Shown in pieces: positions 20,646 to 29,656 of a stretch of DNA of 64,000 bases (position 1 is its first letter; each line of letters opens with the position of its first letter). Under the pieces are notes generated by a model. It was not told where the DNA came from. It was given only the letters and a program-made list of their open reading frames with translations, and ran no database searches. The stretch covers positions 1-64,000 of the forward strand of contig NZ_JAJOMB010000013.1 in the NCBI RefSeq assembly GCF_021129305.1. Reading direction: 5' to 3'. Origin of the DNA: Kineosporia babensis. GTDB lineage: Bacteria; Actinomycetota; Actinomycetes; Actinomycetales; Kineosporiaceae. The position numbers and the translations under genes were made by a program.

Positions 20646-23600
20646 ATGGCGGATCTTCACGATCCCCGGTCTGTCTCAGGTAGCCGTCGGGCCCGGCGTC
20701 GCGCAGCTCCGCAAGATCCTCAGACTCCCGCCGGATCGGGTCCGGGTCGGCTGCCAGAAGCTGAAACGCCTGCTCAGCCAGGTGCTTTTCGGGCTGCTCC
20801 GCCGATCACCACACCCAATGGTGTGCCGATCGTCGATGCGATCCGCAGCCGTCGGGGAAACCCGGCCTCCGCCGACTATGCCCGGTCGCCCTACGGGCAG
20901 GCCGGATATTCGCAGGGGGACGATTCGGCTCCCCAGTACCGCTCGCAGCGACGACGCGCCGACGCCCAGGGGTATGTGGATTCGAGCCCGGCTGAAACCC
21001 GGGGGTACGAGTCCCCGCGTGCTTACGAGGCGCCGTGGGATGTCCCTGGCGAAGAGCCCGATGGGGGACGTGGCAACCGGCGGGGTACGGGAACGCCGGC
21101 TCCGTGGGACGAGGGTTTCGTCAGCCCGGCTCGCGGTGGCGGTCGATCGCCGCGGGGTGAGGTTGCCGCCTCTACGCCCGTCGACGGTCTGAACACCCCG
21201 ACCCGGCATCCGGCGCCGCAGGAAGAGCCTGTGCCGCAGCCGAGTCGGTCGCGGCGGACCGTTGCTCCGTGGGACGCGCCGGATGCTCCGGACACTCCCG
21301 CCGCTCCAGTTGCTGACGTCCCTCAGGACAACGTTCCCGCGAGTCAGGGTTCTACCCACGGCGTCTCGGCCGACAGTTCGTGGGGTGAGCCGTCGCGGGG
21401 GGTCTACCGGCCGGACGATCGTTACCAGCCGACCCAGCACCAGCACGAGTTCCGTTCCGTGGAGGCGCGTCAGGCCGCGCCCCGGCAGGAGCGCCAGCGC
21501 GTGGAGCGGGCCCGTGACGCCTCGGATGCCCTGTGGCTGCAGCACCTCTCGCAGCCCGCTACCTCCGACAACCTCTTCGAGCCGCGCGTTTCGGGGTATG
21601 GCTCCGCCGGGCCGGACCCGCGGTCCGGGAACGCCGGTCGCGGCCAGAACCTTCCGGGGCAACCCGAACCCCCCCGGGCAGCGCAGACGCCCGCAGAGCT
21701 TCGAGGGCCTGAGGCGTACGACCGATCAGGTCGCCCGGAAGAGAACGGCACGCACGGCCAGGCCGACGCGCCGGGCGCTTTCTCGGGACACTCGGTACAG
21801 GCCCCGGTCTGGCCGGATCCGCAGGACCACTTCGGTCAGCGGGGTACTCACGGCCCGACGGACGCCGCGCCGATCGGCCAGGCCCGCCAGAACGCCCTGG
21901 AGGGCAGCCGGTCTGGTCAAGGCAGTCGAAACGGCCAGGACGAGAGCCAGGACGAGTACGGTCGCCAGATCGCGGACTTCCGTCAGGCCTTCTCCCCCCG
22001 GGAACTCGAGGCTGGACAGGCGGGTCCGGACAGCCAGTTGGAGCGGTACGGGCGTCGGGACAGTAACGGCCGTAAAGCCCAGTACGGTCAGCCGGACGCC
22101 CCGGAGCAGCACAGCGAGTACAGCAGCCCGGACGGTTTCGGTCGCCAGGACGCGCACGGAAGCTCGGGGCGTGGGGACACGAGTGGTCTCGCTGGCCAAA
22201 ACGCTTACGGGGAGCTGGACCGTGGGGACGCGTACGGTCGCGTAGGCGGGGACGGTCGCGAGGACGCGCACGGAAGTCTGGGGCGTGGGGACGCGTACAG
22301 CCGCGCCGATGAGCTTGCTCGCCAGGAGGCGTACGGGAGTTCAGGGCGTGGGGACGCTGATGGTCGTCTAGCTGAGTTCGGTCACCCGGGGGAGTACGGG
22401 GACCAGGGGCGTGGGGGCGCAAATGGCCGCCAGAACGCTTACGGCAAGACGGATCAGGGGGACCCGTACAGGCGCGCGGATCGTCAGGAGCAATACGACG
22501 GCCCGGATCAGTACGCCCGGTCGAACAGCTATGCGAGACCGGACGAGCGGGACCTCCACGGTCAGCCGGATGAGTACGGTCGGCCGGGTGGGCGCGGTGG
22601 TGCGGACCAGCGTGATCTCTACGGTCCTCCGGACGATTACGCTCGGCAGGACGAGTACGGGGGCCCGGATCAGCGGGACTGGCACGGAAACCCGGATGAG
22701 TACGGTCGGTCGGAGCAGTACGGCGAGGAAGAGCAGTACGCCCGGTCGGGCCACTCCGGCTCGCAGAACTACCCCGGCCAACTGGATGAGCACGGTCAGC
22801 CAGGTGAGTACGGCCGCCCGGAGCAGTACAGCGAGGAAGAGCAGTACGCCCGGTCCGGCCACTCCGGCACACGGAACCACCCCGGCACGCAGGACCGCTA
22901 CGGCCGGCCGGATGAGTACGGTCAGCCGGACCAGTACAGCCCGCACGACCGTTACGGGATCCCGGACCAGCGCGGTCAACAGGATCAGTACGGCCACCAG
23001 GACCGGTACGGGCGCCCGGACTCCCGCGACGGCCGGTACCCGTCCACCGGCCGCCCGCCCGCCGGACCCGGTGACGCGAAACCCGGCGAGCAGGGCAGCA
23101 AACCGCGTCTGGCCTGGATCGACACCGCCCGCGGCCTGGCCATCGTCCTGGTCGTGTTCATCCACGCCACCCAGTGGATCCAGGAATCGGCGATCAGCAT
23201 CGGCGTGTGGGACGACGTCAACGAGGTCGTCAGCACGCTGCGGATGCCGCTCTTCTTCATGTGCGCGGGCATTCTCGCGACCAAGTGGCTCTACGCCGCC
23301 TGGGCCGACCTGTTCGCCAAGAAGGTGTTCTTCCTGGCCTGGGTCTATCTGCTCTGGCAGCTCGTCGGCACCGGCCAGGCCCTGGTGGCCGCACAGATCA
23401 CCGGCGACCAGCTGAGCCCGTTCCGGATGCTGGTCTCGCTGGCGATGACCCCGGCCCGGCCGCGGTTCGAGCTCTGGTTCATCTGGGCCCTGGCGATCTT
23501 CTTCGTGGTGGCCCGGCTCTGCTCACGTTTCCCGCTGGCCCCCCAGCTGGCCGTGGGCGCGCTGCTCGGCGCCTTCGCCTTCTCCAGCCTGGTGCCCGAG

Positions 23601-24209
23601 GTCAACCTGGGCTGGAACGGCGTGCCGAAGTACTACCTGTTCTTCCTGATCGGCATCTACTACCGGCCGGTGCTGCTGGCCCTGTCCAACCGGCTGACCA
23701 AACCGCTGGCCCTGGCCGCGGTGGCGGGCTGGCTGGCGATCGCCACCCTGACCTACCTCACCGGGGTGATCTACCTGCCGGGAGTCGGTGTGGTGGTGCG
23801 GATCATCGGCCTGGTCGCCGGGATCGGCGTGGCCCTGCTGCTGCAGAACGTCAAGCTGCTGGGCTACCTCGGTTCCCGGACCCTGCCGATCTACCTGGCC
23901 CACACCCCGCTGCTGGTGGTCATGGTCTTCGTCCTGGACCAGGTGGCCGAGACCGGCGCGGTGCAGGGGATCAAGTGGTTCCTGCCGATCCTGCTGACCC
24001 TGCCGGCGGTGGCCCTGGCCCTGCTGATCCACGACCTGGTGATGAAGACCCCGGCCAAGGTGTTCTACGAACCGCCGGCCAAGGCGACGCAGCTGGCCCA
24101 CGACACCGTGGCCCGCCACCCGGCCGGCCGGGACAAGATGCCCAAGTCGATGGTGCCCGGCCTGCACGAGCGGCCGTTCGACCGGCAACTCGAACGCATC
24201 CTGCGCTGA
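20646..24209 (+). CDS. acyltransferase-3 family membrane protein with 818-residue Tyr/Gly/Arg-rich N-terminus
   Basis: 1187 aa. Residues 819-1187 are a complete acyltransferase-3 domain: about ten helices, opening IDTARGLAIVLVVFIHATQW with catalytic H840, later RFELWFIWALA and GSRTLPIYLAHTPLLV. These enzymes move acyl groups onto extracellular sugars or cell-wall molecules. The preceding 818 residues are low complexity and predicted disordered, dominated by Y, G, R, D, Q, P and S with many YGRPDEYG, DQYGHQDRYG and YARSGHSG motifs. ATG 20646 with AGGAG 7 nt upstream. The acyltransferase at 25554-26660 matches the C-terminal domain closely but has only 15 residues before it, so the long tail is an added module. 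The tail must lie in the cytoplasm if the first helix follows the usual topology. Confidence 0.85.
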   Translation: MADLHDPRSVSGSRRARRRAAPQDPQTPAGSGPGRLPEAETPAQPGAFRAAPPITTPNGVPIVDAIRSRRGNPASADYARSPYGQAGYSQGDDSAPQYRSQRRRADAQGYVDSSPAETRGYESPRAYEAPWDVPGEEPDGGRGNRRGTGTPAPWDEGFVSPARGGGRSPRGEVAASTPVDGLNTPTRHPAPQEEPVPQPSRSRRTVAPWDAPDAPDTPAAPVADVPQDNVPASQGSTHGVSADSSWGEPSRGVYRPDDRYQPTQHQHEFRSVEARQAAPRQERQRVERARDASDALWLQHLSQPATSDNLFEPRVSGYGSAGPDPRSGNAGRGQNLPGQPEPPRAAQTPAELRGPEAYDRSGRPEENGTHGQADAPGAFSGHSVQAPVWPDPQDHFGQRGTHGPTDAAPIGQARQNALEGSRSGQGSRNGQDESQDEYGRQIADFRQAFSPRELEAGQAGPDSQLERYGRRDSNGRKAQYGQPDAPEQHSEYSSPDGFGRQDAHGSSGRGDTSGLAGQNAYGELDRGDAYGRVGGDGREDAHGSLGRGDAYSRADELARQEAYGSSGRGDADGRLAEFGHPGEYGDQGRGGANGRQNAYGKTDQGDPYRRADRQEQYDGPDQYARSNSYARPDERDLHGQPDEYGRPGGRGGADQRDLYGPPDDYARQDEYGGPDQRDWHGNPDEYGRSEQYGEEEQYARSGHSGSQNYPGQLDEHGQPGEYGRPEQYSEEEQYARSGHSGTRNHPGTQDRYGRPDEYGQPDQYSPHDRYGIPDQRGQQDQYGHQDRYGRPDSRDGRYPSTGRPPAGPGDAKPGEQGSKPRLAWIDTARGLAIVLVVFIHATQWIQESAISIGVWDDVNEVVSTLRMPLFFMCAGILATKWLYAAWADLFAKKVFFLAWVYLLWQLVGTGQALVAAQITGDQLSPFRMLVSLAMTPARPRFELWFIWALAIFFVVARLCSRFPLAPQLAVGALLGAFAFSSLVPEVNLGWNGVPKYYLFFLIGIYYRPVLLALSNRLTKPLALAAVAGWLAIATLTYLTGVIYLPGVGVVVRIIGLVAGIGVALLLQNVKLLGYLGSRTLPIYLAHTPLLVVMVFVLDQVAETGAVQGIKWFLPILLTLPAVALALLIHDLVMKTPAKVFYEPPAKATQLAHDTVARHPAGRDKMPKSMVPGLHERPFDRQLERILR
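22713..22868 (+). repeat. direct 48-bp repeats within the Tyr-rich region
   Basis: Two near-identical 48-bp copies at 22713-22760 and 22821-22868, 108 bp apart start to start, encode EQYGEEEQYARSGHSG and EQYSEEEQYARSGHSG. They sit in a longer run of looser YG-x-PD repeats (about 22140-23040). This shows the low-complexity tail grows by in-frame duplication. Confidence 0.85.
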
Positions 24210-24224
24210 GAGCCACCTGCTGGG

Positions 24225-24258
24225 CCATGGACCGTGGGCCGAAACCCACGGTCCATGG
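24225..24258. terminator. bidirectional terminator hairpin
   Basis: A perfect 14-bp inverted repeat, CCATGGACCGTGGG, with a 6-nt loop, lies between the convergent acyltransferase (stop 24209) and lipoprotein (stop 24261) genes. Confidence 0.8.
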
Positions 24259-24260
24259 TT

Positions 24261-25373
24261 CTAACCCAGGTCCAGACGCAGGACGCGGTCGTCCCGGCGA
24301 CTGGGCTCCCCGCGTCCGTCGGTGTTGGAAGTGGTGACCCAAAGGTGCTTGCCCTTGGGAGTGGCGGCCACCGCGCGAAGGCGACCGAAACGTCCGTGGA
24401 ACAGGCTCTTCGCCTTACCCACGCCCTTGCCCTTCAGGGGGACCGCCCACAGCCGTTCCCCACGTAGCGCACCCAAGTAGGCCACATCGTCCACAATCGC
24501 CAGCCCGCTGGGGGACGCGACATCGGTGCGCCACTGCACCTTCGGGGCGACGAAACCCTTGCGCTTCTTCTTGCCCTCGACCAGCGGCCAGCCGTAGTTG
24601 CGCCCGGGCAGGATGCGGTTGAACTCGTCCCAGGTGTCCTGGCCGAACTCGGTGGCCCAGGGCCGGCCCTTGGAGTCGAAAGCCAGACCTTGCACGTTGC
24701 GGTGGCCGAGCGAGTACACCGCCGAACCCTTGAACGGGTTGTCGGCCGAGATCGAGCCGTCCGGGTCGAGCCGCAGGATCTTGCCGCCGAGGCTGCTCTT
24801 GTCCTGGGCGTTGTCGGTGACCGCGGCGTCGCCGGTGCCGATCCAGAGCTTGCCGTCCGGGCCGAAGGTGATCACGCCGCCGTTGTGGTTCCCGGCGCTC
24901 GGGATGCCGGTGAGCACGTTCTTCGGCTTGCCGAGCTTGCTGCCGTCGAAACTCATCCGGACGACCCGGTTGTCGGTCTTGGTGGTCAGATAGGCGTAGA
25001 GCTGGACCGGCTTCTTCGCGGTGGGCCGGGCCCCGGGCCGCAGTGCCAGGCCGAGCAGGCCGCCCTCCCCGTCGTTGAACACACCGGGTACCTTGCCGAC
25101 CCGGTTCCGCGTGCCCCTGGGGTTGACCCTGGTGATCGCCCCGCTGGGCCGCTGAGCCACCAGTGCCGAGCCGTTGGCCAGGAACGCCACACCCCAGGGC
25201 ACGCTGAGCCCGTTGGCCAGCGTCTTGCCCAGGCTGACCTTGGGGACTGCCGCGGCGGCGACCTCACTCGAGATCTGCGTCATCGCGGGTTCGGCGGCGG
25301 AGGGACGGCCCGAGCACCCGGTCAGGGCGACCACGAGCAGTGAACCGGCTGCGATCGTGCGGGAAGTCTTCAC
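24261..25373 (-). CDS. PQQ-dependent sugar dehydrogenase-like lipoprotein
   Basis: 370 aa from the GTG at 25373. A lipoprotein signal peptide (VKTSRTIAAGSLLVVALTGC) places the lipid-anchored cysteine at C20, so it is exported and membrane tethered. The mature part is a six-bladed beta-propeller of the glucose/sorbosone dehydrogenase type: LSVPWGVAFLANG, GGLLGLALRPG, GNHNGGVITFGPDGKLWIGTGDA, SLGHRNVQGLAFD and GRNYGWPLVEGKKK. It probably oxidises a sugar or polyol using PQQ, but PQQ genes are not in the window, so a binding role is possible. It lies between two related acyltransferases. Confidence 0.85.
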   Translation of the reverse strand: MKTSRTIAAGSLLVVALTGCSGRPSAAEPAMTQISSEVAAAAVPKVSLGKTLANGLSVPWGVAFLANGSALVAQRPSGAITRVNPRGTRNRVGKVPGVFNDGEGGLLGLALRPGARPTAKKPVQLYAYLTTKTDNRVVRMSFDGSKLGKPKNVLTGIPSAGNHNGGVITFGPDGKLWIGTGDAAVTDNAQDKSSLGGKILRLDPDGSISADNPFKGSAVYSLGHRNVQGLAFDSKGRPWATEFGQDTWDEFNRILPGRNYGWPLVEGKKKRKGFVAPKVQWRTDVASPSGLAIVDDVAYLGALRGERLWAVPLKGKGVGKAKSLFHGRFGRLRAVAATPKGKHLWVTTSNTDGRGEPSRRDDRVLRLDLG

Positions 25374-25553
25374 CCGGTCGATCCTGCCACGTGGACGATC
25401 CGGGAACGCTTCGCCGCGACGTAACGACGAGTAGAACTGTTCGGTAAGCAATTCCCGGCCCGAACCGCCGCGAAAGCCTCTGCGCCGGGGGTTTTCGCGT
25501 GTCATCCTGCCCGGGGACGTGGTCTGCTCATCCGGGGGAACGGGTAGGAATCC

Positions 25554-26660
25554 ATGGCACAGAATCCTGCAGTCGTCGACCTGCGTGGCTCCGGCCGGGT
25601 GGTCTGGATCGACACCGTCCGGGGGCTGACGATCGCTCTGGTGGTGCTCCTGCACGCGACCGAGTGGGTGCAGGAGACCGGCGTCCGGATCAGCGCCTGG
25701 GATCCGGTGAACGAGCTCGCCGAAACCCTGCGGATGCCGATGTTCTTCCTCTGCTCCGGCATCCTGGCGGCCAAGTGGCTGCACGGGCCCTGGCGGGAGC
25801 TGTTCGGCCGGCGGGTGCTGGTGCTGGGCTGGGTGTACCTGCTCTGGCAGGTGATCGGCAGTGGCCAGGCGCTGGTCGCCGCCCAGATCACCGGCGACCA
25901 GCTCACCCCGCTGCGGATGCTGGCCTCGCTGCTGGCCAGCCCGCTGCGCCCGCGCTTCGAGCTGTGGTTCATCTGGGCCCTGGCGGTGATCTTCGTGCTC
26001 GCCCGCCTGGGCTCGGGCCGCTCACCCGGCCGGCAGATCGGGCTCGGCCTGGTGGTCGCGGCGCTGGCCTTCTCCAGCCTGGTCCCGGCCGGGCTGAACG
26101 AGGGCTGGGCCGGGGTGCCGCGCTACTACGTGTTCTTCCTGATCGGTTGCTACCACCGGCCTCTGCTGCTGGCCCTGGGCGCTGGAATGACCCGGATCCG
26201 GGCCTGGGCCGCAGTGGCCGCCTGGCTGCTCACCACCGGCCTGGCCCTGCAGTTCGGTGTGCTGGGCTGGCCCGGGGTAGGCCTGGCGGCGCGGCTGGTG
26301 GCGGTCCTGGCCGGGGTCGCCTTGGGTCTGCTGCTGCAACCCCTGAAGGTGTTCGGGCACCTGGGCTCGCGCACACTGGCGATCTACCTGGCCCACACCC
26401 CGCTCGTGGTGCTCATGGTGTTCCTTTTCGACCAGGCCGGGGGTACCGGCGCCGACCACACGGTGCTGTTGAGCATCCCGCTGGTGTTCTCCGTGCTGGC
26501 CGTCGCCCTGTCGCTGGCCCTGCACTGGCTGGCGCTCCGCGGCGGGCTGCGGGTTCTCTACGGTCCGCCGCGCGCCCTGATGGAGCGGATCAGCGGGCCT
26601 CGTCGTACCGGCGCAGGGCCAGTTCGACCAGCGCCGGATGCGGTGCCAGGGGAGCGGTGA
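25554..26660 (+). CDS. acyltransferase-3 family membrane protein
   Basis: 368 aa; ATG 25554 with GGTAGGA upstream. Ten-helix acyltransferase-3 domain starting at residue 18 with catalytic H34 (LLHATEW). It shares long stretches with the C-terminal domain of the 20646-24209 protein (AAQITGDQL, FELWFIWALA, GSRTL-IYLAHTPL), so the two arose by duplication. Likely O-acylation of an envelope glycan or lipid. The last 71 bp overlap the 3' end of the convergent chelatase gene, an unusual antisense overlap between two genes that both look real. Confidence 0.88.
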   Translation: MAQNPAVVDLRGSGRVVWIDTVRGLTIALVVLLHATEWVQETGVRISAWDPVNELAETLRMPMFFLCSGILAAKWLHGPWRELFGRRVLVLGWVYLLWQVIGSGQALVAAQITGDQLTPLRMLASLLASPLRPRFELWFIWALAVIFVLARLGSGRSPGRQIGLGLVVAALAFSSLVPAGLNEGWAGVPRYYVFFLIGCYHRPLLLALGAGMTRIRAWAAVAAWLLTTGLALQFGVLGWPGVGLAARLVAVLAGVALGLLLQPLKVFGHLGSRTLAIYLAHTPLVVLMVFLFDQAGGTGADHTVLLSIPLVFSVLAVALSLALHWLALRGGLRVLYGPPRALMERISGPRRTGAGPVRPAPDAVPGER

Positions 26661-27273
26661 CCCGATCGGCCCCGGCCTCGTTCAGCCGGGTGACGAACTG
26701 GCCGGGTGCCAGCAGGTAACAAGCAACGGTGACTTGCCTTCCCGGGTGGGCCTTTCGGGCGGCGGCCACTGCATCGGCCACCGTAGGAGCGCCGGCTGCC
26801 GCGTAACCGACACTCACGTCGGCGCCGTTTCGGGCGGCGGACAGCGCGGCGGCGGTCTGCTGCACAGCCTCGCTCGCCGCCGGGTCGCTGGAACCGGCCG
26901 CCGCCAGCACGATCACGTCATCCGGGGCAGCGTCTGTCAGACGGTCCTGCAGCGCCTGGATCAGCAGGGGGTCCGGGCCGAGCGGGGCGGCGGCCCGGGC
27001 CTGGCCGGGGGCCGAGGCCACGGCGCGGCCGATGTCGGTCTTGACGTGGAAACCGGTGGAGAGCAGCAGTGGCACGACCACCAGCGACGCACCTTCGTCC
27101 CGCAGCCGGTTCACCACGTCACCCACGAACGGCTCCTCCACGTCGACGTGCGCGGCCTCGATCCGCAGGCCTGGCCGGGCGGCGGCGATCTCGGCGCGGA
27201 ACTGCTCGATCACGGCGCGGCCGGCCGGGGATCGGGTGCCGTGGGAACAGGCGACAAGCACGGGGTCGGTCAT
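26590..27273 (-). CDS. sirohydrochlorin chelatase-like protein (CbiX/SirB family)
   Basis: 227 aa, ATG 27273. Two-lobed chelatase fold: first metal-binding histidine H11 in VACSHGTRS, second H76 in LLSTGFHVKTDI. The second half repeats the pattern with AAAGSSDPAA and YLLAPGQFV. Such proteins insert ferrous iron or cobalt into sirohydrochlorin for siroheme or cobalamin. No sulfite reductase or cob genes are adjacent, so the metal cannot be assigned. No good ribosome site; an upstream GTG is possible. The stop lies inside the convergent acyltransferase gene. Confidence 0.85.
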   Translation of the reverse strand: MTDPVLVACSHGTRSPAGRAVIEQFRAEIAAARPGLRIEAAHVDVEEPFVGDVVNRLRDEGASLVVVPLLLSTGFHVKTDIGRAVASAPGQARAAAPLGPDPLLIQALQDRLTDAAPDDVIVLAAAGSSDPAASEAVQQTAAALSAARNGADVSVGYAAAGAPTVADAVAAARKAHPGRQVTVACYLLAPGQFVTRLNEAGADRVTAPLAPHPALVELALRRYDEAR

Positions 27274-27326
27274 GCCGGGGGAGTCTGTCACGTCCCCGAA
27301 GTCGTGGCGAAAAGTTCCGAATCGGT

Positions 27327-27354
27327 GGAAACCTCTCGATGGGTCGGCGGCGTC
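27327..27354 (+). promoter_or_regulatory. candidate ECF-type promoter for the sigma-factor gene
   Basis: GGAAAC at 27327-27332 and CGTC at 27351-27354, with an 18-bp spacer, resemble the GGAAC-N16/17-CGTC pattern of extracytoplasmic sigma promoters and sit 44 bp before the sigma gene. The spacer is slightly long. Autoregulation would be typical but is inferred. Confidence 0.4.
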
Positions 27355-27397
27355 TGTAGATGATGTCCTTGTCCATCGAGCCACGGAGATCCTCGTG

Positions 27398-28042
27398 ATG
27401 GCCTTGCTGCCGGCGCTGCGTGCGCTGCGCCTGCTCAGCGAACCGGCCCGGCCGGCCCCGCCCGCGCGCTACGACCTGCTCACCGAGAGCGGTTCGCAGG
27501 CACGGGAACTGGATCAGGAGTCGGCCGAGGTCAGTTTCCGCCGGTTCGTCGCCGCGCGCTGGGGCGCCCTTCAGCGGTATGCGTTCCTGCTGACCGGCGA
27601 CCACCAGATCGCCGAGGACGTGGTGCAGGTGGCGCTGGAGAGGTGCTGGCGGCGCTGGGACAAGATCCGTGCCGACTCGCCGGAAAGCTACGTGCGGACG
27701 GCGGTGGCCAACACCGCGGCGTCCCGGCATCGTCGGCGCCGGCTGCCCGAACTGTCGCTGGAAGAGATCGTCCGGCCACCCGCGCAACTCTACGACCACG
27801 CCGAAACTCAGGCCCTGCGCTCCGGCCTCTGGGCCGGGCTGAACGATCTGCCACCCCGCCAGCGCACGATCGTGGTGCTGCGGTTGTGGGAAGACCGCTC
27901 GGTGGAGGAGACCGCGCGGGTTCTCGGGATCAGCGCCGGTGCGGTGAAGTCGCAGCTGTCCAAGGCGATCGCCGCCCTGCGCAAGCATCCTCAGGTACTG
28001 GGAGCCCTGCTGGGGTCGGACTGGACGGAGGCCTCGCGATGA
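27398..28042 (+). CDS. RNA polymerase sigma factor, SigE/ECF type
   Basis: 214 aa from the ATG at 27398 (GGAG 9 nt upstream). Sigma-2 region: VSFRRFVAARWGALQRYAFLLTGDHQIAEDVVQ..., with the usual ERCWRRWDKI helix. Sigma-4 region: LPPRQRTIVVLRLWEDRSVEETARVLG then SAGAVKSQLSKAIAAL, a helix-turn-helix. No sigma-3, as in ECF factors; the LTGD/AEDVVQ wording fits the SigE-family group common in actinobacteria. The stop overlaps the next start (ATGA), and that gene encodes a one-helix membrane protein, the layout expected for a sigma/anti-sigma pair. Directs transcription to a stress regulon, unknown here. Confidence 0.9.
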   Translation: MALLPALRALRLLSEPARPAPPARYDLLTESGSQARELDQESAEVSFRRFVAARWGALQRYAFLLTGDHQIAEDVVQVALERCWRRWDKIRADSPESYVRTAVANTAASRHRRRRLPELSLEEIVRPPAQLYDHAETQALRSGLWAGLNDLPPRQRTIVVLRLWEDRSVEETARVLGISAGAVKSQLSKAIAALRKHPQVLGALLGSDWTEASR

Positions 28043-29562
28043 GCGAGAGGTTCGTAGCAGAGATCCGGTCCGTGCTCGACGATGTCGACAAGGCGCTGGC
28101 GGCCGAACCGGCTCCGATGCCGCCGTGGGCCGAGATTCAGGGATTCATCCAGGCTTCCCGGGCCAGCCGTCGTCGCCGGGTGGGGCTCGCAATTGCCGCG
28201 GTTGCCGCCGCTGTGGCTGGGCTGCTGGTGGTGCAGCAGGGATTGCTCGGGGGAGGGCTGGACAAGACGGCCCCGGCTGATCGCCATACCCCCGAATACC
28301 TGGTCGAGGTAAGGGGAAACCTTGCCAACGACAGTCAGTGGCTCGACGAATTCCGGACGTGGGCGGCCAGTCGCGATCTGACGGACCCCAACGCTGCGGC
28401 CGACAACCTTGAGGGGAGTGAGTTGGAGGCCCCGATTGACGACGTCAAGGTGGTCTACGCCTCGGACATCGGTGATTACCGGGTGGCCGCTGCCGTAGGC
28501 ACCTGGCCCAGCACCGACGGACCGCGCCTGATCCAGTTCTACGGACGGGCTGGGGCAGCGGCCGATCGGATGCGGGCGAACGGATTCGAGGAACCGGGGG
28601 ACAACTTCGGCGGAGTGGTTACCTCCGACCAGATGTTCCACGACCTGAACCTGGCTGAGCGCAGGGATCTGGGCGCTGCCGCCTATGTGGTCTCCCGGGA
28701 GCCGAAAGACGTCCAGCTGCAGATGCCCCCGGAGATCGATGCCTCGGGCATGGTGTTCGAGCGAACGAAGGAGATCGAGGCCGAGGCGGGGGTGCAGGAG
28801 GCGGTGGTGCCCCCGGCTGAGCCCGGCGAGTACGCCCTGGTGGTCGACGGGGATCGGGGGCCCTACCGAGACTTCTCCACCCAGCCGTTCGACGGAGGGA
28901 TCGGTGCCGTGAACCTGGTCCCGAAGCGTGGCGGGCCGGCGGAGCAGGCTTCCCAACTGGAGCAGATCGCCGCCCAGACCTGGGGCGCCGCCCGCCAGCC
29001 GTTCTCCGACGGAATTTGGGAACTGCTGGCTGCGGATCCGGAACCGATCACGAAAGCTGATCCGAATCGTCCTCTGGTCGGGGTACTGGCCTTGCCCAGC
29101 GGTGCCCGGGTGCTGGCCGCCGGCCACATTTCCGCTCCGTACGGTAAGCGCGAGGGTGGACCGCACTCCCACCTGGACTACGCAAGGCTGCTGCCCAGCG
29201 GGCACCCGGAGGCGGAGACCGGGGTGGTCTGGCAGAGCTACAAAGACACCAAAAAGGGCCGTAGCGACGAAGTCATCCAGACTGCGGCGCTGGGACCTGA
29301 GGGGACCGTTTCGGTGGAATGGGACGGCCCGGGCGGAGCCACCCGTTCGTCGGCCACGAACACGCTGGCCAGTACTTCCCGCACCGATGTGAAGTCGGTG
29401 CGGTTCCTGGACTCCTCGGGCGCGGAACTGGCGATCGGTGCGGTGGAACGGCCGGTGGCGGCGGAGTACTCGCCGATCGACGACCAGCACGTCGGGGAAC
29501 GGTTCGAGACCATGCCGGGCTGGTTGTTGCCGCAGGTGAAGGACAAGCTGGCCGGTTTCTGA
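28039..29562 (+). CDS. single-pass membrane protein, probable anti-sigma or sigma-partner protein
   Basis: 507 aa. Residues 1-47 are cytoplasmic, with a helical acidic start ([23 protein letters not shown]) and a basic RASRRRRV stop-transfer. One membrane helix follows (48-67, [19 protein letters not shown]), then about 440 extracytoplasmic residues with beta-rich segments. The N-terminus is short and lacks the zinc HxxxCxxC motif, so it is not a classical ZAS anti-sigma factor. Overlapping ATGA with the sigma gene strongly implies joint function. The outer domain is not recognised; it could be a sensor. Cytoplasmic side small, outside large: a transmembrane signalling topology. Confidence 0.7.
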   Translation: MSERFVAEIRSVLDDVDKALAAEPAPMPPWAEIQGFIQASRASRRRRVGLAIAAVAAAVAGLLVVQQGLLGGGLDKTAPADRHTPEYLVEVRGNLANDSQWLDEFRTWAASRDLTDPNAAADNLEGSELEAPIDDVKVVYASDIGDYRVAAAVGTWPSTDGPRLIQFYGRAGAAADRMRANGFEEPGDNFGGVVTSDQMFHDLNLAERRDLGAAAYVVSREPKDVQLQMPPEIDASGMVFERTKEIEAEAGVQEAVVPPAEPGEYALVVDGDRGPYRDFSTQPFDGGIGAVNLVPKRGGPAEQASQLEQIAAQTWGAARQPFSDGIWELLAADPEPITKADPNRPLVGVLALPSGARVLAAGHISAPYGKREGGPHSHLDYARLLPSGHPEAETGVVWQSYKDTKKGRSDEVIQTAALGPEGTVSVEWDGPGGATRSSATNTLASTSRTDVKSVRFLDSSGAELAIGAVERPVAAEYSPIDDQHVGERFETMPGWLLPQVKDKLAGF

Positions 29563-29656
29563 GGCACCGGCGCGGACGGGCCGGTGCGGAGGGGAGCCCG
29601 TCCGCGTCAGAGTGTTTTCCGGGCTGGTACTGCGGGTCGGCGTAGGGTCACCCGGT

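Noticed and set aside
20554-22245. Alternative-frame ORFs across the Tyr-rich region
   Set aside because: Low-complexity repeats open several frames; only the frame ending at 24209 leads into a recognisable domain.
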